The notes: a model not told the origin generated them from the sequence alone. Positions 1 through 8,114 are shown, counted from the stretch's first letter. The stretch is DNA of 12,199 nucleotides from Dehalococcoidia bacterium (GCA_003153075.1 PMBW01000066.1:1-12199), one strand, 5' to 3'. Translations and numbers: made by a program.

Positions 1-389
<389 letters not shown>

Positions 390-416
390 TTAGGGCGAAG
401 CCCCCCATTGTAGCGT

Positions 417-434
417 AAGTAGTCTAAACTACTT
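417..434 (-). promoter_or_regulatory. Inverted repeat in the katG upstream region
   Basis: AAGTAGT-CTAA-ACTACTT is a perfect 7-bp inverted repeat with a 4-nt spacer, 46-63 nt upstream of the katG start. A TACAAT -10-like hexamer on the minus strand (about 408-413) lies just downstream of it. It could be an operator for a peroxide or redox regulator, but it does not match the PerR box I know (TTATAATNATTATAA), so no regulator is named. A short GGGC/GCCC hairpin (about 393-405) lies in the presumed leader. Confidence 0.3.
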
Positions 435-992
435 TTAATAAGGCAATAAGTGAAGAATAGCTTTCTCCCTAAAACACCATTCGTTTCTCATGCAATATGA
501 TAAGTCAAAGTTCCCGGATTTTAAAAACTTCTGATGACCTAATTCTGTATTTTTTTTATAGCATTGTCATAAAATCATGGGGGATTACATAACAAATTTG
601 TGACATTTTTTATAAGAGCCTTAGCGTATAAGTGCAGGGGATTTTCTTTTTCCTTGATTGGAACTAAAAAATTATAAACCAATTCTGATCGTATTTAGTT
701 GTATTTTCCCAAACTATCTAAATGTTAATTAATTAACAAATCCGCAACTATTAGCATCGAGTCATTTTTCGTTAATCTTTAATGGTCACGGAATAGCCGC
801 CTTTTTGATACCAGATATTTACCAACCACACATATTGGATCTCTTAGTCTCAATTAAATCCGCCAATCAGCACAGATTAATCTTTTCATCGAAAAAAATC
901 ATCCAAACGGGTGATGTACTATCCGTGAAAAACGTATAGATTAAAGGCATTAGGACTTAAGTACAATGAGCGGAAAATGAGGATGGCAGATA
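435..992. other. Long AT-rich intergenic stretch without a recognisable gene
   Basis: I see no ORF of useful length and no RNA gene. The stretch is AT-rich, with TTAATTAATTAAC near 725 and a loose ATTGG/CCAAT inverted repeat near 657-683. Its right end (about 960-992) must carry the leader of the small plus-strand ORF at 993. TACAAT at 962-967 is a possible -10, but I could not match it with a good -35. Confidence 0.4.
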
Positions 993-1193
993 ATGATTAT
1001 AGATTTGGAGAATCATAAAGGCGATTTTTGCCTCTACACCCCTAATTTTTGCCAGGAAGGTTATTGTTCCAGATGTCAGATCTTTTTAAAAAATTTATCC
1101 TCGCAAAAATCAGCGGGCGATTGGCTTGCGGCGACGTTGCAACAAGTTGCAAATAAGGATTATGGGTTTCTTTTACATTCGGAACCGACGTAA
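993..1193 (+). CDS. Small cysteine-rich hypothetical protein
   Basis: A 66-residue ORF that I cannot assign to a family. Its first half is cysteine-rich: Cys13, Cys20, Cys25 and Cys28 in the pattern FCLYTPNFCQEGYCSRC, which looks like a small metal or Fe-S binding knuckle. The second half (from about residue 34) has no motif. A modest AGGA-containing site lies upstream of the ATG. Its last 150 nt overlap, antisense, the 118-codon ORF on the other strand, so the two genes cannot both be ordinary over their full length. One explanation is that a short cysteine-rich gene has lost its original 3' end and now reads into the convergent gene. The N-terminal half looks more protein-like than the C-terminal half. 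Confidence 0.45.
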   Translation: MIIDLENHKGDFCLYTPNFCQEGYCSRCQIFLKNLSSQKSAGDWLAATLQQVANKDYGFLLHSEPT

Positions 1194-1398
1194 CGTATAC
1201 TGCATCACACATCAGCGTGAAAGGTTGAATGATTTTTATAATCACACCGTCGGGTAAGGTAACGTTTTTAACCACCGGATTATTCAGGATTTCCGAAGCC
1301 GTGTATCCGCCGCTCAGTTCCTCAACATTACCGTAGCCGTTATCCCCGCACGGATGTCCTCTACATATCGGCTGGTCAATTACACATGGCAATGACAA
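1042..1398 (-). CDS. Hypothetical protein, 118 aa, TTG start
   Basis: An ORF of 118 codons with balanced, coding-like codon use (GAA, CTG, GGC, ATC, CCG, GTT) and a plausible domain core around residues 30-90 (GGYTASEIL, VKNVTLPDG, VTSVPNVKE). I do not recognise the family. The start is a TTG at 1396-1398 with AAAGGG about 5 nt upstream; no better ATG exists before residue 60. The N-terminus carries three cysteines (CVIDQPICRGHPC). No signal peptide or membrane segment is seen. The 3' part overlaps the small plus-strand ORF by about 150 nt. The strong terminator upstream of it separates it from the glycosidase gene, so it would need its own promoter, which I cannot identify. Confidence 0.45.
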   Translation of the reverse strand: MSLPCVIDQPICRGHPCGDNGYGNVEELSGGYTASEILNNPVVKNVTLPDGVIIKIIQPFTLMCDAVYVTSVPNVKETHNPYLQLVATSPQANRPLIFARINFLKRSDIWNNNLPGKN

Positions 1399-1483
1399 CT
1401 ATCCCTTTGTCTTTGTGAATTTCAGATAAACCGATTTACAAAAAAAGGTTAAGGGTTTCGAATCCCCGAAACTTATAACATAT

Positions 1484-1522
1484 AAAAACAGGAAACCCTC
1501 GCATATCGATGCGGGGGTTTCC
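1484..1522 (-). terminator. Rho-independent terminator of the GH4 glycosidase gene
   Basis: On the minus strand a GGAAACCCC(C)GCAT / ATGCG(A)GGGTTTCC hairpin (1491-1522, about 13 paired bases with one mismatch, small loop) is followed directly by TGTTTTTA. It begins about 35 nt after the glycosidase stop codon, the expected place. Confidence 0.85.
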
Positions 1523-1556
1523 ATTCTTCTCAATATTCCTGAACCGAAAACTTATC

Positions 1557-2888
1557 CTATTTATACCCTTTGAGAAATTTTTTATCTACTTTGAACAGCT
1601 CCTCAACCATCTCCCTTGTTTCATCGATGGTCAGGATGGCGCTGGTCAGCGGGTCTAGCAAGATTGCCTGGAAGATCTTATTTTTGTCCTTCTCCACAAT
1701 TCCCCTGACCGCCATTTCCTGCACACTGATGTTGGTCCGGTTCAAGGCGGCGCATTGCGGCGGCAAATCCCCGATATGACAGGGATGGATCCCTTCTTTG
1801 TCCACCAGGATGGGAACCTCCACGCAGCATCCCTCCGGCAGATTAGTGATCAAGCCGGTATTTTTTACATTACCGTAGATCCGCATGGACTTACCGATTT
1901 CCCTGGCATAGATCAAGTTTATCGCGATCACCGTGTAATTATGATCCCGGAAAGTCTGGAATTTGGTGCCGTTGAGGATTTCCCGCCTCAGTTCCTCACC
2001 CTCATCAACCGTGCGTTTTGGCGCTATCGCAAATGAATCATGTAAATTGCGCAGGTGGTACTTTTCCAGTAACTCCGGCCTTTTTCTAAAATACGGAGTA
2101 TACATCGTGATATGCCCGCCGCCGGTAGTGAAATACCCGAAGGTCTTCATCATCTCCACCTCGGTTAGATTCACCTCAACGCCTTTGCCGAAATAACCTG
2201 GCTGCATGTAAACCGCCGGGTCTTTAAACTTTTCCCGCAGCAGCGGATAAGCGTCTTTCCCTTGCCAGTTGAGCTGCAGGTACCACGAAAAATGGTTTAT
2301 CCCCGCCACCCAGTAAGTGATCTCATTAAAGGGCGCGCCGAGGTATTGCGCCAGTCCCTCCGCCAGGTTCGTAGGATTAGGGCATAGGCCAACGCACTTG
2401 ATTTTGGTGTAATCGTTAACCGCCCAGCAAATGATTGCCATCGGGTTGCAGTAATTTAAAAGCACTGCATCCGGACACAGTTTTTCCATGTCACGGCAGA
2501 TCTCCAGTATCGCCTGTACTTGCCGCAGCCCGCCGAAAACCCCGCCGGTTCCCATCGCATCCGGCGAAGATTCCACTCCTCGCTTCATCGAGACTTCCTG
2601 ATTCTTCATTACGGGCTCCCAATCGCCGGCACGGATACTTACGATCACATAGTCTGCGCCTTCCAGCACTTCTTTCCGGTTTATCGAAGATTCCACTTTT
2701 ATGTTGGACTTATTTTGCTCAACTATTTTCCGGGCGAAAGCCGTCATCAGATCCAGACGGTCTTTATCAATATCCATCAGTGCCAGGGTGCTATCTCCCA
2801 GCCCCGGTTGGGGATACAACACCAGGTCCGTGATGAGTCCCCTCGCAAAAACAAAACTGCCTGCTCCGATTATTACGATCTTTGCCAT
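1557..2888 (-). CDS. Family 4 glycoside hydrolase (NAD- and Mn-dependent), variant CPNP motif
   Basis: GH4 enzymes hydrolyse glycosidic bonds by an oxidation-elimination mechanism using NAD+ and Mn2+ in the cytoplasm. At 443 aa the protein has the family length. It shows the N-terminal Rossmann motif GAGSFVFARGL (residues 8-18) and a substrate/NAD-binding NYCNPM segment (145-150). Metal ligands are Cys169 (in GLCPNP) and His199 (in GINHF). A GGGHITMYTPYFR segment with the probable catalytic-base Tyr263 aligns with MelA/LplD-type enzymes. GH4 subgroups are normally told apart by the four residues starting at the metal-binding Cys (CHSV, CHEV, CHG-, CDMP, CN-P). Here they read CPNP, so substrate (galactoside, glucuronide or other) is left open. 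The ATG at 2886-2888 has AGGGGA upstream. Two TATAAT boxes about 40-60 nt upstream suggest its own promoter, and a terminator follows. Confidence 0.9.
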   Translation of the reverse strand: MAKIVIIGAGSFVFARGLITDLVLYPQPGLGDSTLALMDIDKDRLDLMTAFARKIVEQNKSNIKVESSINRKEVLEGADYVIVSIRAGDWEPVMKNQEVSMKRGVESSPDAMGTGGVFGGLRQVQAILEICRDMEKLCPDAVLLNYCNPMAIICWAVNDYTKIKCVGLCPNPTNLAEGLAQYLGAPFNEITYWVAGINHFSWYLQLNWQGKDAYPLLREKFKDPAVYMQPGYFGKGVEVNLTEVEMMKTFGYFTTGGGHITMYTPYFRKRPELLEKYHLRNLHDSFAIAPKRTVDEGEELRREILNGTKFQTFRDHNYTVIAINLIYAREIGKSMRIYGNVKNTGLITNLPEGCCVEVPILVDKEGIHPCHIGDLPPQCAALNRTNISVQEMAVRGIVEKDKNKIFQAILLDPLTSAILTIDETREMVEELFKVDKKFLKGYK

Positions 2889-3000
2889 TTTATTCCCCTT
2901 TTTTTTATCATTACGGCATTATAACCAATTATACGCCACTCCGTGATTTTTTTACTCTTGATACTACAGCCGATGCAGGAAAGAATTATGCGCATCATTT

Positions 3001-4779
3001 TTATTCCGCTATCAAGCTGACAAACTTGTTTTGTTTAAGATCGAAAAGACCTTCTTCACAGATACGGAGAAAAGGAATGGAAGGCGTTGCCAGCACCTGC
3101 AGGCTCATGTGAATGTCCGGTAGTTTTGTGCCGAACTTTTGAGCGGCGTGCTGGATATCATCATATTTTCCGGCAATAAATTCCATTGATTTATCGCTGA
3201 ATAAACCGGCAACCGGCAGCGGCAATTCCGCGATCACCTCGTTATCAGCACAAACAACAGTCCCGCCCTGCGTTTCCTTTATTCTGTTCACTGCCCGTGC
3301 CATGTCTGCATTGTTCACACCAACGACCATTATGTACGCACAATCCCAGGCTGTGCTGGTGGCAATTGCCCCTTTTTTCAGTCCGAATCCCCGGATAAAA
3401 CCAACTGCAAATTTCCCGGGGTTCCAGTATCGGTCGATCGCCGCCACTTTCAAGATATCCTCATCGAGATCAGTTACCAAAATCCCCTGTTTCGCAGCAA
3501 CTTCCAGAATTGCCTCCCGCGCGACAAGGTCGGATACCATATCTATCACTCTGATTTTTACCGGATTCCTGTTTGGTATATTAATATCGAAATCGCTTCC
3601 GGTAAATTCATGATCAAGCTTGATACTTTGATAAAAAGAACCCGGGAAAACAGTTTTTCGCGGTTTGGCTGTCACCTTATCGTCCTGCATAACTATTTTT
3701 CCGTTTATTATCACTATTTCGGCTTTAATGTGCGTGAGGTCAGGTATTATCGCAATATCGGCCAGCTTCCCCGGCGCGATTCCGCCGATAAAATTTAGGC
3801 CAAAATGACTGGCGGGATTGACCGTCGCCATCTGGATCGCAATTATGGGATCGATGCCGTGGTTTATCGCTTTCTGCACGACGAAATCCATATAACCGTC
3901 GTTTACCAGTTGTCTGGGATCGACACCGTCTGCGGAAATACCGAGCAGCTTTTTATCGATCTGAAAATCCCGGATTTTGGCGGTTTCTGCCAGATCTTTT
4001 CTGACTTCACCCTCACGTATTGGTACGAATATTCCCATTCTCAGTCTTTCCAGCACTTCTTCTGCGTTAGTCGGCTCATGGCAGGAAGAAACGCCGGCCG
4101 CGAAAAAAGCCTGCAGCTTGCGCTCTCTGGCTCCCGCGGCATGTCCGTCCACATGTTTCCCGCTATTTAACGTTGTTGCTATTGTCTCCAGCAAACGCGC
4201 ATGATTTTCGTTGACTTGTGCCCACGATACTTCACCCAGTCCTAACACATCTTTTTCACGCAGCAAACGTTTTAATTCCAATTGACTTAGCGCGCAGTGC
4301 TTTTCCGCCGAGGGACTGACGCAAACCACCGGCGGTACAGTGAAGAAAAATCTGACCGGCTGACGGCGGCACGCCTTCATAAATTCGAGCACGCCACGAT
4401 AACCAAGCAACGAACCGATGGCAGCCGTTTCAGTGATGATCGTAGCTGTATTTCCCCGGATAGCATAACTTACCAGTTTATCTGGAAAGTACTTGTCATC
4501 CACATGCGTATGGCTGTCTAAAAAACCCGGGATAATTGTTTTCCCTTCAGCGCGGATAACCCGCGTGTTTGACCTGATCGCAGCAGACGGCGCTTTTTCC
4601 CCGGCGTAAGCGATGGTATTTCCCTTGATCAACACTGTGTGATTTTTCAATAACTCACCCGTATACACGTTTACCAGATCGCCGTTAACGATCGCAATAT
4701 CAGCTTCAGCTTCGCCGAGCGCAACCTTCATCAATTGGACAATCTTGTTACTGCTTGTCGAGAAATAAGGACGAGCCAT
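3001..4779 (-). CDS. ade: Adenine deaminase (divergent amidohydrolase branch)
   Basis: Deaminates adenine to hypoxanthine and ammonia (purine salvage or use as nitrogen source) in the cytoplasm. At 592 aa it has the two-domain layout of the family: a metal-dependent amidohydrolase barrel (about 25-390) and the adenine deaminase C-terminal domain (about 400-585). Metal ligands are visible: His90 and His92 (SHTHVDD), Glu183 (GLGEV), His213 (DGHAAG), His234 (SCHEP) and catalytic Asp284 (SADGVDP). Bacillus/E. coli-type enzymes have HECT and TDD at the last two sites. The HEP and ADGVDP versions mark a separate branch that databases also call adenine deaminase, so exact substrate is less certain. 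The ATG has a strong AGGGGGAAG site. It lies 112 nt upstream of the GH4 gene on the same strand and is divergent from the SnoaL-like gene. Confidence 0.85.
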   Translation of the reverse strand: MARPYFSTSSNKIVQLMKVALGEAEADIAIVNGDLVNVYTGELLKNHTVLIKGNTIAYAGEKAPSAAIRSNTRVIRAEGKTIIPGFLDSHTHVDDKYFPDKLVSYAIRGNTATIITETAAIGSLLGYRGVLEFMKACRRQPVRFFFTVPPVVCVSPSAEKHCALSQLELKRLLREKDVLGLGEVSWAQVNENHARLLETIATTLNSGKHVDGHAAGARERKLQAFFAAGVSSCHEPTNAEEVLERLRMGIFVPIREGEVRKDLAETAKIRDFQIDKKLLGISADGVDPRQLVNDGYMDFVVQKAINHGIDPIIAIQMATVNPASHFGLNFIGGIAPGKLADIAIIPDLTHIKAEIVIINGKIVMQDDKVTAKPRKTVFPGSFYQSIKLDHEFTGSDFDINIPNRNPVKIRVIDMVSDLVAREAILEVAAKQGILVTDLDEDILKVAAIDRYWNPGKFAVGFIRGFGLKKGAIATSTAWDCAYIMVVGVNNADMARAVNRIKETQGGTVVCADNEVIAELPLPVAGLFSDKSMEFIAGKYDDIQHAAQKFGTKLPDIHMSLQVLATPSIPFLRICEEGLFDLKQNKFVSLIAE

Positions 4780-4796
4780 GTCTTCCCCCTGTTTCT

Positions 4797-4824
4797 ATGG
4801 TTGCAGATATTATAATCTAACCAT
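4797..4824 (-). promoter_or_regulatory. Probable promoter -10 of ade within an inverted repeat
   Basis: A perfect minus-strand TATAAT (4809-4814) would start transcription about 23 nt before the ade ATG. It is bracketed by ATGGTT (4797-4802) and AACCAT (4819-4824), a 6-bp inverted repeat with a 16-nt spacer that could be an operator. The -35 is weak, so activation or an atypical promoter is possible. Confidence 0.35.
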
Positions 4825-4940
4825 CAATGTAAATCACTCCGTTTTCCCCGGCTCAACAGTATCCACCGATAATGATTTGACACAAGGATTATAATAAGCG
4901 TGAAGAGCATGAGCGGACGCGGTAGCTCGAATTATCAATA

Positions 4941-4952
4941 AAATAGCTATTT
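4941..4952. promoter_or_regulatory. 12-bp perfect palindrome before the SnoaL-like gene
   Basis: AAATAGCTATTT is a perfect palindrome ending a few bases before the AAAGGAGAG ribosome binding site of the plus-strand gene at 4971. It may be a repressor site downstream of the promoter. A TATAAT at 4890-4895 is a candidate -10 for this gene but lacks a good -35. Confidence 0.25.
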
Positions 4953-4970
4953 AGGAAAGGAGAGACTATC

Positions 4971-5495
4971 ATGAAACAGAAAGAGAATGCTCAAAGCTAC
5001 TCACCGGAAATGCAGGCCAAGATTAAGCAAATGGAAAAGGAGCTGAAAAATTTTACAGATGCGCAGACCACTGTAAAGAAGAACCTGGCGACTTTCGACG
5101 AGCTCGACTTTAAAGTCTTCAGCGGCCGGGATTGGGCAAGGTTACATGAAAGTCACCATAAAGATGTCAAGGTCAATTGGCCTGACGGCCACTCCACTTC
5201 AGGAATTGAGCGGCATATCAAGGATCTGGACGCGATGTTTGTCTATGCTCCGGATACTAATATAGCAGTTCATCCTGCGAAGATCGGATCAGACGATTGG
5301 ACGGCCGTTATCGGCATCATGACCGGGACTTTTTCCCAGCCTATGCCAACAGGTGACGGGAAATTTATCCAGCCGACAGGTAAGAAGTACTCTATCACCA
5401 TGTGTACCGTGGGACACTGGAAAGAGGGTGTAATGATCGAGGAATGGCTGTTCTGGGACAACATGACGTATATGAAGCAGATCGGTTTAGCTTGA
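4971..5495 (+). CDS. SnoaL-like / NTF2-fold protein
   Basis: A 174-residue protein with the look of the SnoaL-like (polyketide cyclase/ester cyclase) branch of the NTF2 fold. The segment around residues 45-75 (FSGRDWARLHESHHKDVKV then WPDGHSTSGIE) matches the conserved start of that cone-shaped fold. A GTFSQPMPTGDGK segment and the C-terminal WKEGVMIEEWLFWDNM (about 149-164) match its last strands. The N-terminal 35 residues are charged and probably helical. The family includes cyclases, hydratases and many proteins of unknown role; no catalytic reaction can be assigned. A strong AAAGGAGAG site lies 8 nt before the ATG. The ygiD-like gene begins 39 nt downstream on the same strand, so the two are probably co-transcribed. 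Confidence 0.8.
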   Translation: MKQKENAQSYSPEMQAKIKQMEKELKNFTDAQTTVKKNLATFDELDFKVFSGRDWARLHESHHKDVKVNWPDGHSTSGIERHIKDLDAMFVYAPDTNIAVHPAKIGSDDWTAVIGIMTGTFSQPMPTGDGKFIQPTGKKYSITMCTVGHWKEGVMIEEWLFWDNMTYMKQIGLA

Positions 5496-5534
5496 ACAAC
5501 ACGAAAACGCTAATCAAAGGTATGGTGCAGCGCA

Positions 5535-6329
5535 ATGAAAATGCCGGTTTTCTTCATCGGGCACGGTTCACCGATGAATATTATCTCCGATAATGATTTT
5601 ACCCGCGCCCTTGTTAAACTGGGAAAAGACCTGCCGCGACCGAAAGCGATACTGGTGATTTCGGCACACTGGTTGACGGACGGCACTTTTGTAACCTGCG
5701 CTGATAAACCGCAAACCATCCACGACTTCGGCGGCTTTCCGGAAGAGTTATACCGCATCAAATATCCCAGCCCGGGCGCTCCGGACACCGCCAGACTAAT
5801 CACAGAATTAGTCAAAACCCCGGCGGTGCAATGTGATTATCAGTGGGGACTCGACCACGCATCGTGGGCGGTCTTGAAACACATGTACCCCAAGGCCGAT
5901 ATCCCCGTCATCGAAATGAGCCTGGATTATTCCCCCTACAACGGCTGGAACCGGCAGTCTTTGCAGTACTTTTACGATCTGGCCAGGCAACTTGGTTCAT
6001 TGAGAGACAAGGGTATCCTGATCATGGGCAGCGGTAATATCGTGCACAATCTACGTATCGCCGATTTTGAGAATATGGACGCCAAACCCTATGATTGGGC
6101 GATTGAATTTGACGATAAGGTCAAACGCCACCTGCTGGACAGAAACCACAAGGAGCTGCTTGACTGTAAAAACATGAGTAAAGCAACCGCGCTGTCCGTG
6201 CCGACATTAGACCATTACCTGCCGATGATATTTGCTATCGCCCTGCAGAAAAAAGAAGATAAACTGGAATTTATCTACGAAGGCTTCCAAAATAAATCTG
6301 TCTCGATGCGGTGTTTTAAGATCGGCTGA
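5535..6329 (+). CDS. ygiD: YgiD-type class III extradiol ring-cleavage dioxygenase
   Basis: Member of the LigB/4,5-DOPA-extradiol-dioxygenase family (264 aa, family length). E. coli YgiD opens the DOPA ring; natural substrates in anaerobes are unknown. The four conserved histidines of the metal site are present: His10 (IGHGSPM), His45 (ISAHW), His171 (GNIVHN) and His227 (LDHYLPM). The signature HDFGGFPEELY is at 63-73. It is soluble and cytoplasmic by sequence. The ATG at 5535 has only a weak AAAGG 10 nt or more upstream; an ATG two codons later is an alternative. Downstream of the SnoaL-like gene it may work on the same small aromatic or oxygenated substrate (inference). The gene converges with the TudS-like gene across a 103-nt gap in which I see no clear terminator. 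Confidence 0.88.
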   Translation: MKMPVFFIGHGSPMNIISDNDFTRALVKLGKDLPRPKAILVISAHWLTDGTFVTCADKPQTIHDFGGFPEELYRIKYPSPGAPDTARLITELVKTPAVQCDYQWGLDHASWAVLKHMYPKADIPVIEMSLDYSPYNGWNRQSLQYFYDLARQLGSLRDKGILIMGSGNIVHNLRIADFENMDAKPYDWAIEFDDKVKRHLLDRNHKELLDCKNMSKATALSVPTLDHYLPMIFAIALQKKEDKLEFIYEGFQNKSVSMRCFKIG

Positions 6330-6432
6330 AATCAATAATACCTAACCAAAAAACTTAATTAAGCCTTCACCCCGCACACAGCGTCCGGCGGCAAAACAAA
6401 GCAGCAGCTATAACATTGGTTTTTAAAGGAAA

Positions 6433-7085
6433 TTATTGATGCGAATCAGGTATCTCCATCTCTTTTTCCAAATCAATAACTTTGAAATTGATATTGATAC
6501 CCTTTGCGGACAGCTTTTTTAAAAGCAGCTGAGTAAACATACCCGGCCCAAGCTCGGAGCACGACACATAAAGCTTCTTGTTGAATTCCCTCCTATTTAA
6601 TGCTTCTACTGACAGAATGGAAAAGTATTTGAATGATTTATCCATGCTCATGGTTTTGTTTACTCCGCAGGTCGGCGAACCGTCTATCCCCACAAATCCG
6701 ACTATTTGAAAATCATTATTCCGGTAATCTTCCATTAGTGACATGGTTTGGGATGCTAACCGCGAATACCGGTATTTTGTATATAAAGTGAAAAAGGGGA
6801 AAAGGGCTTTCCAAAAAAGAAAGAAGGTTTTCCTTCAGCACCAAAAGACAGCCATATCAAACGCTTGTACACACCGCCCCAAACCGCCTGCTCCGGGCAT
6901 GGTAATTGCACCACGCCGTAATCAGCTGTATTCAGGTCTTTCAATACTTCCCTGCTTATGCCCGGACAAAAGGCGCCGCCAAGATACCGCGTGTTCTCGT
7001 TGAGCGCACAATGGGACAAAAAGAGCACTTTACGGCTTCTTTCATCTGCCAGCTTTTCGGAGATTAGCTTTATTTTGTTGTTCAT
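6433..7085 (-). pseudogene. TudS-related putative desulfidase (CD3072-like), split by a frameshift
   Basis: Two minus-strand reading frames together form one protein of about 215 aa. The upstream part (7085 to about 6815) has LSHCALNENTRYLGG, VVQLPCPEQAVWGG and FGAEGKPSFFF. The downstream part (about 6815 to 6433) reads WKALFPFFTLYTKYRYSRL in the -1 frame, then GFVGIDGSPTCGVN and the C-terminus. This is the order of the TudS-related/DUF523-like family, thought to use three cysteines to hold an Fe-S cluster for removing sulfur from thio-compounds. All three (in HCALN, PCPE, PTCGV) are present. The break sits at or near a run of six A (6813-6818, T6 on the coding strand). The first frame otherwise ends at a TAG near 6756. 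A one-base homopolymer error, a recent mutation or frameshifting could explain it. A GTG at 7130 is an alternative start; neither start has a strong ribosome binding site. Confidence 0.75.
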
Positions 7086-7171
7086 ATGTTTCCGGCTACA
7101 CAATACAGGCAGATAGTACAGTGAGTTCACGCCTGCCTGGGTTGAGGTACATTTATGTAAACTATAAAAAT

Positions 7172-7474
7172 CTACACAATATAATCTACCACCTTCCGCT
7201 CCAGCCGCACCTTAGTGATAAATTCCGCCGCTTTCCGGTGCTCAGGATGTTTCTGGTAAGTGTCCATGTCTTTGGCATCTTTAAACCCGGTCGTCAATAC
7301 AATATCATAGAAATCCGCCGCGTCACTGACGCTGATGCCGACCTCAAGAAATTTAATCTCCTTGATCTTCGGTTTGAGGCCTTCCAGCATTGCTTTTATT
7401 TTTAAGGCATTTTCCTTTTTGTTCGCGCCCTCGGCGGTTTCATTCAGCTTCCACATCACAATATGTTTAAACAT
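7172..7474 (-). CDS. Dabb family (stress-responsive alpha/beta barrel) protein
   Basis: A 100-residue protein with the hallmarks of the dimeric alpha-beta barrel (Dabb) family: N-terminal FKHIVMWKL, the amphipathic helix with MLEGLKPKI, a LEVGISVSDAADFYDIVL strand pair, and the YQKHPEHRKAAEFI helix near the C-terminus. Members are small soluble dimers, some of them cyclases or haem-related enzymes, most without known function. The AAGGAG site is 9 nt before the ATG. It sits between yedF (35 nt upstream) and the TudS-like gene (about 90 nt downstream) and is probably part of the same transcript. A link to selenium or sulfur handling is suggested only by position. Confidence 0.9.
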   Translation of the reverse strand: MFKHIVMWKLNETAEGANKKENALKIKAMLEGLKPKIKEIKFLEVGISVSDAADFYDIVLTTGFKDAKDMDTYQKHPEHRKAAEFITKVRLERKVVDYIV

Positions 7475-7509
7475 CTATCTATTTCTCCTTAATTCAGATA
7501 ATTATACAT

Positions 7510-8082
7510 CTAAATCCGGATTACATTATCCGCGTTCAAGAGAGAATCAACGGTGTCATACATGTTGGTCACTTTACCGACCTTCAGTTTTTCTTTCAAC
7601 TGGTAATGATTCAGACAGGTGCCGCAGCAGAAGATTTGCACGCCCTTACTCTCCAGTTGCTGCAGTGAATCCAGCACGCGGGAACCTTCCGTCGCGAGCA
7701 TCACGCCGCGATTAATGAAAAGCATTTTCGCCGGTCGAGTTTTAGCTTCAGGCAGCGTATTGATAAAAGCCGCGATCAATAATTGACCCAGCGCTTCATC
7801 TCCCACACCTAACTGGTCGCTGGCAATCAACATTACCGCAGCACCGGTCTGACACGTTTCCGCAGCCTGCCCGATTTTGTTTATTTCCAGCGTAAACACG
7901 CCGTTCTTCTCTGAGGCCTTTACATTGCAGCCTTGGCTTTTCGCGAACCGTTGCACGTTCTCATTGGCTTCTGTGCTATTAACGATCACTGTCAACTTGC
8001 CGTCTTTGCTGTTTTCCAGGGCCTTTTTCGTCCTGATCACAGGTTCCGGGCAGGCCAGATCGCGGGCATCAATCGTATCCAT
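7510..8082 (-). CDS. yedF: YedF, selenium-metabolism sulfurtransferase-like protein
   Basis: Two-domain protein of 190 aa. The TusA-like N-terminal domain (about 1-70) has the CPEPVIRTKKAL motif with carrier Cys11. The DsrE-like C-terminal domain (about 80-190) has GVGDEALGQLL and a FCCGTCLNHYQL cysteine cluster. YedF is a genomic marker of selenium use, usually near selD, and is thought to carry selenium or sulfur on a persulfide/selenide thiol. I start it at the ATG at 8082 because GGAGGAATTTGCA, a strong ribosome binding site, lies directly before it. An ATG 15 nt further upstream would put that site inside the gene. Its neighbours (cysteine desulfurase, DUF3343) support the role. Confidence 0.92.
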   Translation of the reverse strand: MDTIDARDLACPEPVIRTKKALENSKDGKLTVIVNSTEANENVQRFAKSQGCNVKASEKNGVFTLEINKIGQAAETCQTGAAVMLIASDQLGVGDEALGQLLIAAFINTLPEAKTRPAKMLFINRGVMLATEGSRVLDSLQQLESKGVQIFCCGTCLNHYQLKEKLKVGKVTNMYDTVDSLLNADNVIRI

Positions 8083-8114
8083 TGCAAATTCCTCCATTTC
8101 ATTAAATATTTCCT

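Noticed and set aside
1440..1472. GGGTTTCGAATCCCC, resembling a tRNA T-arm, and a GTTTCG/CGAAAC hairpin followed by seven T on the minus strand
   Set aside because: No acceptor, D or anticodon arms can be found around it, so it is not a tRNA. The hairpin is short and the T-run starts 8 nt away, and a far stronger terminator lies beside it.
4877..4895. TTGACA followed by TATAAT upstream of the SnoaL-like gene, looking like a perfect promoter
   Set aside because: The two boxes are only 7 nt apart, far from the 16-18 nt needed, so they cannot serve as one sigma-70 promoter. The TATAAT alone may be a -10.
6810..6822. Programmed -1 frameshift in the TudS-like gene
   Set aside because: In the reading frame the slip site reads C TTT TTT rather than a canonical X XXY YYZ heptamer, and I see no strong downstream stimulatory structure. 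An indel is more likely.
8083..8097. Longer yedF start five codons upstream
   Set aside because: The extra codons contain the GGAGG ribosome binding site of the inner ATG, and family members begin close to the DARDLACPEP segment.
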